A DNA stretch of 64,000 nucleotides from Ruegeria arenilitoris (GCF_013032855.1 NZ_WQDA01000001.1:317501-381500), one strand, 5' to 3'. Counted from the first letter of the stretch, positions 1 to 8,970 are shown. The notes: a model not told the origin generated them from the letters alone. Made by a program: numbers and translations.

Positions 1-351
1 ATGCGCTCGGCACTGCTGGACATTCTGGGTGAGGATTTTATGCGCACCGCCCGCGCCAAGGGCCTGTCGCGCCGTCAGGCGCTGTGGCGGCACGGGGTGC
101 GCAACGCGCTGATCCCGGTGTTGACCATCATCGGGCTGCAGTTTTCCTTCCTGCTGGCCGGATCGATCATCATAGAGCAGGTCTTCTATCTGCCCGGGTT
201 GGGGCGGCTGGTGTTCCAGGCGATCTCGGCGCGGGACCTGATCGTGGTGGAGTCGGTGGTGATGCTGCTGGTCTTTGCGGTCATCACGGTGAATTTCCTG
301 GTCGATCTGGCCTATGCCGCGGTCGACCCCCGGTTGCGGAGCCGCACATGA
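1..351 (+). CDS. ABC transporter permease, DppB/OppB type (5' end outside window)
   Basis: This is the C-terminal 116 residues of an inner-membrane permease of the peptide/nickel importer family (BPD_transp_1). The cytoplasmic EAA loop that docks on the ATPase is visible at residues 14-37 (ARAKGLSRRQALWRHG followed by NALIP). It is followed by hydrophobic segments and the usual short tail ending in DPRLRSR. Family members are about 310-340 residues, so the true start lies upstream of the window; the ATG at base 1 is only an internal methionine. The stop overlaps the next permease start as ATGA, so the two are translationally coupled. The substrate cannot be read from this fragment; the binding-protein gene should lie upstream. 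Confidence 0.88.
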   Translation: MRSALLDILGEDFMRTARAKGLSRRQALWRHGVRNALIPVLTIIGLQFSFLLAGSIIIEQVFYLPGLGRLVFQAISARDLIVVESVVMLLVFAVITVNFLVDLAYAAVDPRLRSRT

Positions 352-1163
352 GCCGGTCTCTGATTCTGGGGGCGGGGCTGTCCTCGGTGGTGGTGCTGAT
401 GGCGCTGCTGTCCTTCGTCTGGACACCCTATGACCACGCCGCGCTGAACATCCCCGACAAATTGCAGCCGCCCAATGCGCAGCACTGGTTCGGTACCGAT
501 CATTTCGGGCGCGACATGTTCTCGATGATCATGGTGGGTGCGCGCACCTCGATCGCCGTTGCGTTGGTGGCTGTGGGCATCGGCATGGGGTTCGGCGTGC
601 CGCTGGGGCTGACGGCCGCGGCGCGCAAGGGGTCGTGGCTGGACGAGCTGATCATGCGCGGCAACGATCTGGTCTTTGCCTTCCCCTCGCTGGTCATCGC
701 CATCCTGATCACCGCCGTCTTCGGCCCTGGTGCGGTGAACGCGATCATCGCCATCGGCATCTTCAACATCCCCGTCTTCGCCCGCATCACCCGCGGCGCG
801 GCCCTGTCCCTGTGGGAGCGCGAGTTCATCCTGGCCGCCCGTGTGGCGGGCAAGGGCGCGGCGCGGATTTCGGCCGAGCACATCCTGCCCAACGTCGCCA
901 ATTTGCTGATCGTGCAGGGCACCATCCAGTTCAGCCTTGGTATTCTGGCCGAAGCGGGGCTGTCCTATGTCGGCCTCGGTGCGCAGCCACCCACGCCCAG
1001 CTGGGGCCGGATGCTGGCGGATGCGCAGACGATGGTCAGTTTTGCCCCGCATTTGGCTCTGATTCCGGGGCTGGCGATCATCGTGACGGTGCTGGGGCTG
1101 AACCTGCTGGGCGACGGGCTGCGCGATTGGCTTGACCCTCGCATCCGGGTGGCCCGCGCATGA
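348..1163 (+). CDS. ABC transporter permease, DppC/OppC type
   Basis: This is the second inner-membrane permease of the peptide/nickel-class importer, 271 residues. An N-terminal membrane segment (about residues 4-25) is followed by the family motif HWFGTDHFGRD near residue 46, which marks DppC/OppC proteins. Further helices follow, with an EAA loop around residues 160-185 (ILAARVAGKG), and the C-terminus ends in GDGLRDWLDPR, typical of the family. The ATG at 348 overlaps the previous stop; a longer open frame from 84 runs antiparallel in phase to the first permease and is not used. The stop overlaps the ATPase start. It pairs with the preceding permease to form the channel; the substrate is unknown. 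Confidence 0.92.
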   Translation: MSRSLILGAGLSSVVVLMALLSFVWTPYDHAALNIPDKLQPPNAQHWFGTDHFGRDMFSMIMVGARTSIAVALVAVGIGMGFGVPLGLTAAARKGSWLDELIMRGNDLVFAFPSLVIAILITAVFGPGAVNAIIAIGIFNIPVFARITRGAALSLWEREFILAARVAGKGAARISAEHILPNVANLLIVQGTIQFSLGILAEAGLSYVGLGAQPPTPSWGRMLADAQTMVSFAPHLALIPGLAIIVTVLGLNLLGDGLRDWLDPRIRVARA

Positions 1164-2758
1164 GCCTGCTGGAAATCCATAACCTGTCGCTGTCGATCCA
1201 CGGGGTCCCTGTTCTGGACCAGGTCAGCCTGTCCATCGACCCCGGGCAGATCGTGGCCGTCACCGGTGAGAGCGGCTCGGGCAAGTCGATGTCGGCACTG
1301 GCGGTGATGCAGTTGCTGCCCGCAGGGGCCGTGGCCAGCGGCTCGGTCCGCCTTGACGGGCACGAGGTTCTGAATAGCCCCGAGGACGAGATGTGCCGCC
1401 TGCGCGGCGCGGTCGTCGGGATGGTGTTCCAGGAGCCGATGACAGCGCTCAATCCGGTGAAGACCATCGGTGATCAGGTGATGGAGACCATCCTGATCCA
1501 CAAGGCCATGCCCCCTGACGCCGCCCGCACGCGCGCCCAAGAGGTTCTGACCCGCGTCGGCCTGCCGCCCGACCGCTTTCCCCTGTCGCGCTATCCGCAC
1601 GAACTTTCGGGCGGGCAACGGCAGCGTGTGGTGATCGCCATGGCCATCGCGCTGCGTCCCCGGCTGCTGATCGCGGACGAGCCGACAACTGCGCTGGACG
1701 TGACCACGCAGGCGCAGATCCTCGATCTGCTGCGAGGGCTGGTCACGGAATACGGCATGGGCCTGCTGATGATCACCCACGATCTGGCGGTGGTGGCCGA
1801 CATGGCCGACCGGGTCGTGGTGATGCAGAAGGGGCGGGTGGTCGAAACCGGGGCCACCGACCACCTGCTGCGCCACATGCAGCACCCCTATACGCGGATG
1901 CTGTTTCAGGCCTCGGGCCACCGGGTCGCATTGCCTGCGCCGCCTGCGCCCGCGCCGCTGCTCGAGGTCCGCGACGTGGTGCGCGACTATCGCCTGCCGC
2001 GCACGCGCTTGTTTGAAAAGCCCGGCCATCACCGGGCCGTGGACCACGTCAGTTTCACGCTGAACCGGGGCGAACGCCTTGGACTTGTGGGCGAGTCCGG
2101 CTGCGGAAAATCGACCCTAACACGTGCTATTTTGGGGCTTGAGGAGGTGCAGGGCGGGCAGATCCTGCTGGGCGGCCAGCCGGTATTCACCGGGCACAAA
2201 CCCAATCTGGCCGTGCGCCGCAAGATGCAGGTGGTGTTCCAGGACCCGTTCGGCAGCTTCAACCCCCGCCACCGGGTCGCCCGCCTGATCACCGAGCCTT
2301 TTCACCTGCTGGAAGCGCCGCCCACAGGCGCCGAACGGCAGCATCGGATCGCCGAGATGCTGACCGCCGTGGGGCTCTCGCCCGACGATGCTGGAAAATA
2401 CATCCACGAATTCTCGGGCGGGCAGCGCCAGCGCATCGCCATCGCCCGCGCCCTGATCATCCGTCCCGAGTTGATCCTGTTCGACGAAGCCGTCTCGGCA
2501 CTCGACGTATCCGTGCGGGCGCAGATCCTCGACCTGCTGGCCGAGCTGTGTGCGGCCTATGACCTGACCTACCTGTTCATCAGCCATGACCTGAGCGTGG
2601 TGCGCACCATCACCGACCGGGTGATGGTGATGCAGTCGGGAAAGATCGTCGAGCAGGGCGAGACCGAGCGCGTGTTTGCGGACCCGCAGCACCCCTATAC
2701 GCAAACCCTGATCCAAGCCGTGCCGAAATTGCCCGAGATCGGGCAGGGCGCAGCATGA
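1160..2758 (+). CDS. Fused double ATP-binding subunit of a dipeptide/nickel-class ABC importer
   Basis: This protein of 532 residues carries two complete ABC ATPase domains, equivalent to DppD and DppF in one chain. Domain 1 has Walker A GESGSGKS near residue 36, signature LSGGQRQR and Walker B LLIADEP. Domain 2, from about residue 265, has Walker A GESGCGKS, signature FSGGQRQR and Walker B LILFDEA, in which Ala replaces the usual Pro after DE. Both halves end with the HPYT oligopeptide-transporter tail that follows the ATPase core. The start overlaps the upstream permease (ATGA). Fused subunits like this are common in alphaproteobacteria. It would energise import by the two upstream permeases. 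Confidence 0.93.
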   Translation: MSLLEIHNLSLSIHGVPVLDQVSLSIDPGQIVAVTGESGSGKSMSALAVMQLLPAGAVASGSVRLDGHEVLNSPEDEMCRLRGAVVGMVFQEPMTALNPVKTIGDQVMETILIHKAMPPDAARTRAQEVLTRVGLPPDRFPLSRYPHELSGGQRQRVVIAMAIALRPRLLIADEPTTALDVTTQAQILDLLRGLVTEYGMGLLMITHDLAVVADMADRVVVMQKGRVVETGATDHLLRHMQHPYTRMLFQASGHRVALPAPPAPAPLLEVRDVVRDYRLPRTRLFEKPGHHRAVDHVSFTLNRGERLGLVGESGCGKSTLTRAILGLEEVQGGQILLGGQPVFTGHKPNLAVRRKMQVVFQDPFGSFNPRHRVARLITEPFHLLEAPPTGAERQHRIAEMLTAVGLSPDDAGKYIHEFSGGQRQRIAIARALIIRPELILFDEAVSALDVSVRAQILDLLAELCAAYDLTYLFISHDLSVVRTITDRVMVMQSGKIVEQGETERVFADPQHPYTQTLIQAVPKLPEIGQGAA

Positions 2759-2792
2759 AATCCCATTGTTAGAGCCTGTTTTGGAGGCAGAT

Positions 2793-4238
2793 ATGCTAAA
2801 TCCCATCTGGTTTGACCCCACCCTGTGCCTGATCGGCGGCGATTGGGTCGCAACCGACGACACGCTTGATCTGACCAACCCGTCCGACGGCACGCCGCTG
2901 TGCCGGATCGCGCGCGGTGGGGCGCCGCAGATCGATGCCGCCGTGCAGGCCGCGCAGGCGGCGCTGGACGGTGACTGGGGCAGGACGACCGCGCTGGAGC
3001 GGGGCCGCATCCTGACCCGGCTGGGGCAGTTGGTGCGGGACAGGACCGAAGAGCTTGCGCTGCTCGAAGCGTTGGACGTTGGCAAACCGCTGACCCAGGC
3101 GCGCGCCGACGCACTGGCGCTGGCGCGGTATTGCGAATTCTACGGCGGTGCGGCGGACAAGGTGATGGGTCAGACCATCCCCTATCTGGACGGCTACACC
3201 GTCTATACCCTGCGCGAGCCGCATGGCGTGACCGGCCATATCGTGCCGTGGAACTACCCGATGCAGATCATCGGCCGCTCGGTCGGGGCGGCGCTGGCCA
3301 TGGGCAATGCCTGCGTTCTGAAACCGGCCGAAGAGGCCTGTCTGACAGCACTGGCCTTTGCCCATCTGGCCACCGAGGCCGGCCTGCCGCCGGGGGCGCT
3401 GAACGTGGTGTCCGGCATCGGGTCCGAGGCGGGCGCGGCCCTGTCGGCGCATCCGGGTGTGCACCACATCTCGTTCACCGGGTCCGTGGCGACGGGCGCG
3501 CTGGTGCAGCAGGCGGCCGGAAGCAATGTGGTGCCGGTGACCCTGGAACTGGGCGGGAAATCTCCGCAATTGGTGTTCGATGATGCCGATCTGGAGGCCG
3601 CGTTGCCGTTTCTGGTGAATGCGGGCATCCAGAACGCGGGTCAGACCTGCTCGGCCGGGTCGCGTGTTTTGGTGCAGCGCGGGGTCTATGCCGAGGTCAA
3701 GGCGCGCATGGCCGCCGCCTATGCCGACCTGACCGTCGGCCCCGCGACCGAGGATCTGCGCGTCGGGCCGCTGATCTCGGACCGGCAGAAGCAGATCGTG
3801 ACCGGCTTTCTGGCGCAGGGGGCCGATCTTGAGATCGCCGCACAGGGCCGGATCGTGGATCACGCGCCGCCGGGCGGGGCCTATGTGCGCCCGACGCTGT
3901 TTGGTGACGTGCCGCCCGATCATCCGCTGGCGCAGCAGGAAATCTTTGGCCCGGTCCAGGTTCTGATCCCCTTCGACACCGAGGAACAGGCCATTCAAAT
4001 CGCCAACGGCACCGATTTCGGGCTGGTGGCCGGGGTCTGGACGCGGGACGGCGCGCGGCAGATGCGGCTGGCCAAACGGCTGCGCGCGGGGCAGGTGTTC
4101 ATCAACAATTACGGCGCGGGCGGCGGGGTCGAGCTGCCGTTCGGCGGGGTCGGAAAGTCGGGCCATGGCCGCGAAAAGGGGTTCGAGGCGCTGTACGGTT
4201 TTTCCCAGTTGAAAACCGTGGCCGCCCATCACGGCTGA
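2793..4238 (+). CDS. NAD(P)-dependent aldehyde dehydrogenase
   Basis: This is a cytoplasmic aldehyde dehydrogenase of 481 residues that oxidises an aldehyde to its acid. The NAD-binding motif HIVPWNYP, the glutamate general-base motif LELGGKSP and the catalytic cysteine in NAGQTCSAGSR (Cys286) are all present. I prefer the ATG at 2793 because GGAGG lies 7 bases upstream; a TTG at 2766 is in frame but has no ribosome binding site. The gene lies 34 bases after the ABC ATPase on the same strand, so it is probably the last gene of that transporter operon and may oxidise an aldehyde derived from the imported compound. It ends 6 bases before the convergent pncB. The exact substrate is not evident. 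Confidence 0.9.
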   Translation: MLNPIWFDPTLCLIGGDWVATDDTLDLTNPSDGTPLCRIARGGAPQIDAAVQAAQAALDGDWGRTTALERGRILTRLGQLVRDRTEELALLEALDVGKPLTQARADALALARYCEFYGGAADKVMGQTIPYLDGYTVYTLREPHGVTGHIVPWNYPMQIIGRSVGAALAMGNACVLKPAEEACLTALAFAHLATEAGLPPGALNVVSGIGSEAGAALSAHPGVHHISFTGSVATGALVQQAAGSNVVPVTLELGGKSPQLVFDDADLEAALPFLVNAGIQNAGQTCSAGSRVLVQRGVYAEVKARMAAAYADLTVGPATEDLRVGPLISDRQKQIVTGFLAQGADLEIAAQGRIVDHAPPGGAYVRPTLFGDVPPDHPLAQQEIFGPVQVLIPFDTEEQAIQIANGTDFGLVAGVWTRDGARQMRLAKRLRAGQVFINNYGAGGGVELPFGGVGKSGHGREKGFEALYGFSQLKTVAAHHG

Positions 4239-4244
4239 GCCGGG

Positions 4245-5537
4245 CTAGACGATCACTTCGATCGCTTCTTGGTCCCCTACGCCGAAAACGCGCTTGTAAC
4301 GCTCGATTTCGTCTTTCGGCCCCATCGCCTTTTCGGGGTTGTCCGACAGTTTCACCGTCGGCCGCCCATTGGCCGAGACCGCCTTGCACACCAGCGAGAA
4401 CGGCGCCAGCGCATCCCCCGGCACCAGACCGCGGAAATCGTTGGTCAGCAACGTGCCCCACCCGAACGAGATCTTCACCCGGCCCGCGAATTGGCCATGC
4501 AATTCGCGGATCTTGTCCACGTCGAGCCCGTCCGAGAAAATGATCCGCTTCTGGCTGGGATCCTCGCCGCGCGATTTCCACCAGTCGATGGCGATCTCGG
4601 CGCCCTTGGCCGGATCGCCGCTGTCGATGCGGATGCCAGTCCAGCCGGCCAGCCAGTCGGGCGCGCGGTCCAGAAACCCCTTGGTGCCATAGGTGTCGGG
4701 CAGGATGATCCGCAGGTTGCCGTCATGTTCGTCATGCCAGTCGCTCAGCACGTCATAGGGCGCGCGGGCCAGTTCCTCGTCGGTTTCGGCCAGCGCTGAA
4801 TAGACCATCGGCAGTTCATGCGCATTGGTGCCGATCGCCTCGACCTCGCGCCGCATGGCGATCAGACAGTTCGAGGTGCCGGTAAACGCCGGGCCCAGCC
4901 CTTCGATCATCGCCTGCACGCACCAGTCCTGCCACAGGAAGGAATGCCGCCGCCGGGTGCCGAAATCTGCGATCCCCAAACCGGGAATGCCGCGCAGCGT
5001 TTCGATCTTTTCCCAGACACGGGTCATGGCGCGGGCATAGAGAACCTGAAGCTCGAACCGGCGCATGTCGTTCAGAACCGCGCGCGAGCGCAGTTCCATC
5101 AGCACCGCCAGGGCCGGGATCTCCCACAGCATGACCTCGTGCCATTTGCCTTCGAATGTCAGCTCGTACTGATCGCCACGGCGTTCGAGGTGATAGGGAG
5201 GCAGGCGCAGATTCTCGAACCATTCCATGAAATCGGGGCGGAACATCTGGCGTTTGCCGTAGAAGGTGTTGCCCCGCAGCCAGGTGCTTTCACCCCGGCT
5301 GAGGCTGAGCGAACGGATGTGATCCAGCTGTTCGCGCAGCTCGCCCTCGTCGATCAGCTTGGCCAGCGGGACGTGATTCGAGCGGTTGATCAAGGAAAAC
5401 TCGACCGTTGTTTGAGGTCGGTTTCGAAACACTGACTGGCACATCAGCAGTTTGTAGAAGTCTGTGTCGATCAAAGACCGGACAATCGGGTCGATCTTCC
5501 ATTTGTGATTGTAGACACGGGTCGCGATGTCGACCAT
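4245..5537 (-). CDS. pncB: Nicotinate phosphoribosyltransferase
   Basis: This cytoplasmic enzyme of 430 residues joins nicotinate to PRPP, with ATP hydrolysis, to give nicotinate mononucleotide for NAD salvage. The N-terminal LIDTDFYKLLM, the central GTRRRHSF and the later RIDSGDP phosphate-binding region are characteristic of bacterial PncB, and the length is normal. AGGAG lies 5 bases before the ATG. It is convergent with the aldehyde dehydrogenase. Together with pncA, about 700 bases upstream, it forms a complete nicotinamide-to-NaMN route. The promoter region shared with the divergent unknown gene holds an inverted repeat and a spaced direct repeat. Confidence 0.95.
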   Translation of the reverse strand: MVDIATRVYNHKWKIDPIVRSLIDTDFYKLLMCQSVFRNRPQTTVEFSLINRSNHVPLAKLIDEGELREQLDHIRSLSLSRGESTWLRGNTFYGKRQMFRPDFMEWFENLRLPPYHLERRGDQYELTFEGKWHEVMLWEIPALAVLMELRSRAVLNDMRRFELQVLYARAMTRVWEKIETLRGIPGLGIADFGTRRRHSFLWQDWCVQAMIEGLGPAFTGTSNCLIAMRREVEAIGTNAHELPMVYSALAETDEELARAPYDVLSDWHDEHDGNLRIILPDTYGTKGFLDRAPDWLAGWTGIRIDSGDPAKGAEIAIDWWKSRGEDPSQKRIIFSDGLDVDKIRELHGQFAGRVKISFGWGTLLTNDFRGLVPGDALAPFSLVCKAVSANGRPTVKLSDNPEKAMGPKDEIERYKRVFGVGDQEAIEVIV

Positions 5538-5600
5538 GGGGAACTCCTGCCATTTCCGTTGTTAGATCAATCAGGGCGGTGAATGGCAAGAGTCGCGGAT

Positions 5601-5642
5601 TTGGTAACAATGCCAAGGACAGGCCATAATGCGGGCATAATG
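5601..5642. promoter_or_regulatory. Inverted repeat and direct repeat in the divergent pncB promoter region
   Basis: The 16-base imperfect palindrome TTGGTA-ACAA-TGCCAA (5601-5616) has five of six arm pairs matching. It is followed by the 7-base direct repeat CATAATG at 5625-5631 and 5636-5642, spaced 11 bases start to start. They sit 64-105 bases upstream of pncB and 60-100 bases upstream of the divergent unknown gene. The repeat may be a repressor site, and the CATAAT units could serve as -10 elements; both roles are inference. Confidence 0.4.
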
Positions 5643-5703
5643 TCTGTTCTTTTCGCGGTCTAGTTAAACGGTGGGATGGTACGAGAAGGTAGTAGTTGGT
5701 TGA

Positions 5704-6237
5704 ATGGGTCTGGCTTACGACTTTGATATTGTAACGATTGCAAAAGATGGGGGCGATTGCGGTTCGTCGGCTAAGACCGAGCCGAAAACCGTAACGGTCT
5801 GTGCGCGTTTTCGCGACGTGAAGACGGCCGATGCTCTGAGGGGGGCGTCACCGAAGCTGCGTCAGGTGTTCGTGGATGCCGGATTTATTCTGGACAGCCA
5901 CGGCAGCGGTGAATCGCGTGGTTTCTATCCGCCCGAAGACGCCGCGGCCCGCGAAAAGATCCTGCGCCAGCTGTTTGCAAATATTCGGGCCACGGGATTG
6001 CGCGGCCAGTATTGCGGTGAATTCGATCTGCGCGACTTTCTGCGCCATGTTCGCAGCGCGCAGCCTGGGATCGGCATCAAACGCCGCGATCCGGTGCGCC
6101 GCCCGCAGCCGGCCACACCTGCGCCCGCAAAACCTGACCGAAGAACCGTGCCCGGGCGCATTGGCTTCGCCCTTGGCCTTGCGGTGATCGTGTTCGTCCT
6201 GCTGAAATACCTGGCTGCGGCCGGAGCGACGCCCTGA
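5704..6237 (+). CDS. Unknown protein with a C-terminal membrane anchor
   Basis: I do not recognise this 177-residue protein. About 120 N-terminal residues look like a soluble mixed alpha/beta domain containing four cysteines. Next comes a basic, proline-rich linker (about residues 120-150), then one hydrophobic helix near residues 153-170 that ends seven residues from the C-terminus. This is the layout of a tail-anchored protein with a cytoplasmic domain; there is no signal peptide. No strong ribosome binding site precedes the ATG. It lies between pncB and pncA, divergent from pncB and ending 4 bases before the convergent pncA end, so a shared promoter with pncB is possible. A function in NAD metabolism would be guesswork. 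Confidence 0.7.
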   Translation: MGLAYDFDIVTIAKDGGDCGSSAKTEPKTVTVCARFRDVKTADALRGASPKLRQVFVDAGFILDSHGSGESRGFYPPEDAAAREKILRQLFANIRATGLRGQYCGEFDLRDFLRHVRSAQPGIGIKRRDPVRRPQPATPAPAKPDRRTVPGRIGFALGLAVIVFVLLKYLAAAGATP

Positions 6238-6241
6238 ACCG

Positions 6242-6835
6242 CTAGGCCAACGTAACACCCGTGTCGCGCATGGCCTGTTCCGCCGCTGCGAGCGATCCAT
6301 CCAGATCGATTGCGCGGCAAGCGCCGGTTCTGACGGTCACGTCAAAGCCCAGCCGGGCCGCATCCACCGCCGAATAATGCACGCAGAAATCGGTCGCCAA
6401 GCCTACCAGCGTCAGCCGGTCGATCCCGCGCGTGCGCAGATAGCCTTCCAGCCCGGTGGGCGTGGTGTGGTCGTTTTCGAAGAAGCCGGAATAGCTGTCG
6501 ATCGCGCTGCGGAAGCCCTTGCGCAGGATCAGGTCGGCATCGGTACGCAGGTCGGGGTGGAATTCGGCGCCGGGTGTGCCCTGCACGCAATGGTCGGGCC
6601 ACAGGACCTGCGGGCCATAGGGCATCTCGACCAGATCATAAGGCGCCTTGCCCGGATGGGAGGACGCGAACGAGGAATGACCCGCCGGGTGCCAGTCCTG
6701 CGTCAGGATCACCGCATCGAAATCGGGCATCATGGCATTGATCGGGGCGACGATCTCATCCCCGTTGGGAACTGCCAGCGCGCCGCCGGGGCAAAAGTCG
6801 TTCTGGACATCGATCACGATCAGGGCATGGGTCAT
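6242..6835 (-). CDS. pncA: Nicotinamidase
   Basis: This is an isochorismatase-fold hydrolase of 197 residues that deaminates nicotinamide to nicotinate. The Asp of VIDVQNDF (Asp9), the lysine in LRKGF and the cysteine of DFCVHYS form the Asp-Lys-Cys catalytic triad. TQDWHPAGH supplies the metal ligands, and the length matches the family. The ATG at 6835 is chosen because AGGAGG lies just upstream; an extended frame to 6877 would add residues absent from the family. Its product is the substrate of PncB, encoded on the same strand about 700 bases downstream. The unknown gene on the opposite strand separates them, so they are not one simple operon unless transcription reads through. Confidence 0.95.
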   Translation of the reverse strand: MTHALIVIDVQNDFCPGGALAVPNGDEIVAPINAMMPDFDAVILTQDWHPAGHSSFASSHPGKAPYDLVEMPYGPQVLWPDHCVQGTPGAEFHPDLRTDADLILRKGFRSAIDSYSGFFENDHTTPTGLEGYLRTRGIDRLTLVGLATDFCVHYSAVDAARLGFDVTVRTGACRAIDLDGSLAAAEQAMRDTGVTLA

Positions 6836-6931
6836 GGCGGCCTCCTTTGCGTGTCCTATCGGTAGGCGGGCGGGCATGGGTCGTCAATGCGGTCTCTTGC
6901 GTTGCGTGGGGCCGCGCATTAGATCGCGGCC

Positions 6932-7837
6932 ATGTACACGATCGCCGCACTGTATCACTTCACCCGTTTTGCCGACCCGGACGCCCTGCGCGCGCCGCTG
7001 CTGGAGCTGTGCCGCGCGCAGTCGGTCAAGGGTACGCTGCTGCTGGCGCATGAGGGCATCAACGGCACCATCGCCGGCCCACGCGCCGGGATCGACGCGG
7101 TTCTGGCGCATATCCGGGCGCTGCCGGGCTGCGCCGATCTGGAATGGAAAGAGGCCACCGCCAGCCAGCCGCCTTTTGGAAAGATGAAGGTGCGCCTGAA
7201 GAAAGAGATCGTGACCATGGGCCAGCCGGATGTCGATCCGCGCGCCCGCACCGGCCACTATGTCGAGCCGCAGGACTGGAACGATCTGATCCGTTCGGAT
7301 GATGTGGTGGTGATTGATACGCGCAATGATTATGAGGTGTCGATCGGCACGTTCGACGGCGCAATCGACCCTAAAACGGCCAGTTTCCGCGATTTTCCTA
7401 CCTGGTGGGAGCATAACAAGGACCGGTTCCACAACAAGCGCGTCGCCATGTTCTGCACAGGCGGCATCCGCTGCGAGAAATCCACCAACTATCTGCTGGG
7501 GCAGGGGGTCGAGGATGTCTATCACCTGAAGGGCGGCATCCTGCGCTATCTCGAGGAGGTCCCGCCCGAGGACAGCACCTGGAAGGGCGAGTGCTTCGTG
7601 TTCGACAATCGCGTTTCCGTAGGGCACGGGTTGGCCGAGGGACCGCACCAGCTGTGTCATGGCTGCCGCCGCCCGATCCTGCCCCAGGACATGGAGCGCC
7701 CCGAATACGAGCACGGCGTGTCCTGCCACCAATGCATCCACGAGACGTCCGAGGCCGACAAGGCCCGGTTCCGCGAACGGCAGAAACAGATCATGCTGGC
7801 AAGGGCGCGGGGCGAAGAGCATATCGGCGGCCAATAG
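6932..7837 (+). CDS. trhO: tRNA uridine 5-oxyacetic acid 34 pathway hydroxylase (rhodanese family)
   Basis: This 301-residue protein belongs to the YceA/TrhO family, which hydroxylates U34 of certain tRNAs at C5 using oxygen. An acylphosphatase-like N-terminal domain (residues 1-90) contains the HEGINGT motif. The rhodanese domain (about 110-215) has the loop FCTGGIRCEKS with Cys175 and Cys181. The C-terminal region has paired cysteines (CHGCRRP and CHQC) that probably bind a metal. No strong ribosome binding site is visible before the ATG. It diverges from pncA with about 96 bases between starts. The match to the family is strong along the whole length. Confidence 0.93.
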   Translation: MYTIAALYHFTRFADPDALRAPLLELCRAQSVKGTLLLAHEGINGTIAGPRAGIDAVLAHIRALPGCADLEWKEATASQPPFGKMKVRLKKEIVTMGQPDVDPRARTGHYVEPQDWNDLIRSDDVVVIDTRNDYEVSIGTFDGAIDPKTASFRDFPTWWEHNKDRFHNKRVAMFCTGGIRCEKSTNYLLGQGVEDVYHLKGGILRYLEEVPPEDSTWKGECFVFDNRVSVGHGLAEGPHQLCHGCRRPILPQDMERPEYEHGVSCHQCIHETSEADKARFRERQKQIMLARARGEEHIGGQ

Positions 7838-7916
7838 CTTCGAATCCCGCAAAAAAGCTTGCGATGATGCGCCCGGCGTTAAAAAATGGCCGGTACCCGT
7901 TCTTGGGAGGGGGACG

Positions 7917-8435
7917 ATGGCGCATGATCCAACCACATTGCAGGATTGGAAGCCCACGCTGATCGCAGCGATGGGCCTTGTCATGCTAAGCGCTCTGGCT
8001 TGGTACATCCTTTCACACCTGACCGAATCCGCCGCCGGCGACACGATCGGAGCTGCAGCCACCATCGGGTTGGCGATTTGGCTGTTCTCGCAAACCTGGT
8101 ACTACATTGCGCTTGTGCGCTCGCCCAAGCGGCAGTTGCTGCTGATGGGGATTTCCTTCATCCAGGTCGTGCCGTTCCTGTTCGCTGCAGTCTACGGGTC
8201 ATACGGGTACTACGATCTGTGCGTTGAAGGCGCCCGCGGTCCGGCGGATGTCCTGTATTTCTCGTATGTTACCTTCACGACGGTTGGTTTTGGTGACTTG
8301 CGGCCAGTTGGCGTGTGCCGCGCCCTTGCCGTGGCTGAGGCGATTACCGGCTATATTCTACTGGGCCTGTTCGTGGCAGCGGCCGTAGGGCTGTATGGTC
8401 GGTCGCATCGCCATCGCCATGACAAAGACGCCTGA
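7917..8435 (+). CDS. Small ion channel family protein
   Basis: This is a predicted inner-membrane potassium channel of 172 residues. Hydrophobic segments fall near residues 14-35, 42-66 and 78-102. A pore loop with the K+ selectivity filter TTVGFGD follows near residue 125, then a final helix and a histidine-rich basic tail (RSHRHRHDKD). The single filter means a tetramer is needed to form a pore. Four predicted helices rather than two suggest the Ion_trans_2 fold with an added N-terminal pair. GGGAGGGGG precedes the ATG at 7917; a longer frame from 7659 only overlaps trhO. No regulatory RCK domain is present. Confidence 0.82.
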   Translation: MAHDPTTLQDWKPTLIAAMGLVMLSALAWYILSHLTESAAGDTIGAAATIGLAIWLFSQTWYYIALVRSPKRQLLLMGISFIQVVPFLFAAVYGSYGYYDLCVEGARGPADVLYFSYVTFTTVGFGDLRPVGVCRALAVAEAITGYILLGLFVAAAVGLYGRSHRHRHDKDA

Positions 8436-8454
8436 GCCCGCCGGCCCCATTTCT

Positions 8455-8784
8455 TCACTTGTTCTGATCAATCCATCGCGACATCGCGCGTTTGTCGCGG
8501 AAGCACTCGCTGGGGATCGGGCGGCGTTTGGTGCGCGAGATCCGCTCGGCAAAGGCCACCTGTTTGCCCGTCGGGTAGTCGGCAAAAGGGGAGGGATCGT
8601 GCGGCTTGTGCGCCGAGATCCAATCGGACATGGATCGCCGGTCGCGCTGCGCCTCGACCGGAATCTCCAACGCGGACTGCTGGGCGATCGCGCGCGCATA
8701 GCGCATCTGACGGTCCGTGACGGGCAGAATGTGGTAGTCGTTGGTCGGCCCCATCGGGGTGGTTTTGCGCAATGACTGTTCCAT
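8455..8784 (-). CDS. Unknown small protein made of two tandem 40-residue repeats
   Basis: I cannot name this 109-residue soluble protein. It consists of a short leader and two ungapped 40-residue units (residues 21-60 and 70-109). They share 15 of 40 positions, including the core IP-x-E, RD-x-R, MS-x-WI and a terminal K. Each unit looks all-helical, resembling the small helical modules found near the ends of some DNA- or RNA-associated proteins, but I claim no function. GGAGG precedes the ATG. It is convergent with the channel gene (19 bases apart), and its start faces away from betB. Confidence 0.75.
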   Translation of the reverse strand: MEQSLRKTTPMGPTNDYHILPVTDRQMRYARAIAQQSALEIPVEAQRDRRSMSDWISAHKPHDPSPFADYPTGKQVAFAERISRTKRRPIPSECFRDKRAMSRWIDQNK

Positions 8785-8884
8785 CTGGTGATCCTCCGAT
8801 CATGTAGAACAGAAATGGAACATTAACCATTATTTTCAAGAGGGCCCCTTTTTTTGTTGGCAAGAATTCGCCCAAAGCAGTGCT

Positions 8885-8906
8885 TTATTGACTGATCAAT
8901 CAATAA
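8885..8906. promoter_or_regulatory. 22-bp near-perfect palindrome upstream of betB (TetR/BetI-type operator candidate)
   Basis: The two 11-base halves, TTATTGACTGA and TCAATCAATAA, are complementary except at one pair. The site begins 86 bases upstream of the betB start and is clearly AT-rich against its surroundings. BetI, a TetR-family repressor of choline/betaine genes, is known to bind TTGATTGA-like palindromes, so a BetI-type operator is a reasonable inference. No betI gene is present in this window. Confidence 0.6.
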
Positions 8907-8970
8907 TCATTACCTGCGGATGAAACCGACCGGCACCGGTTCCCCGGGGCCCGAGTAAAAAGGATCCGCG

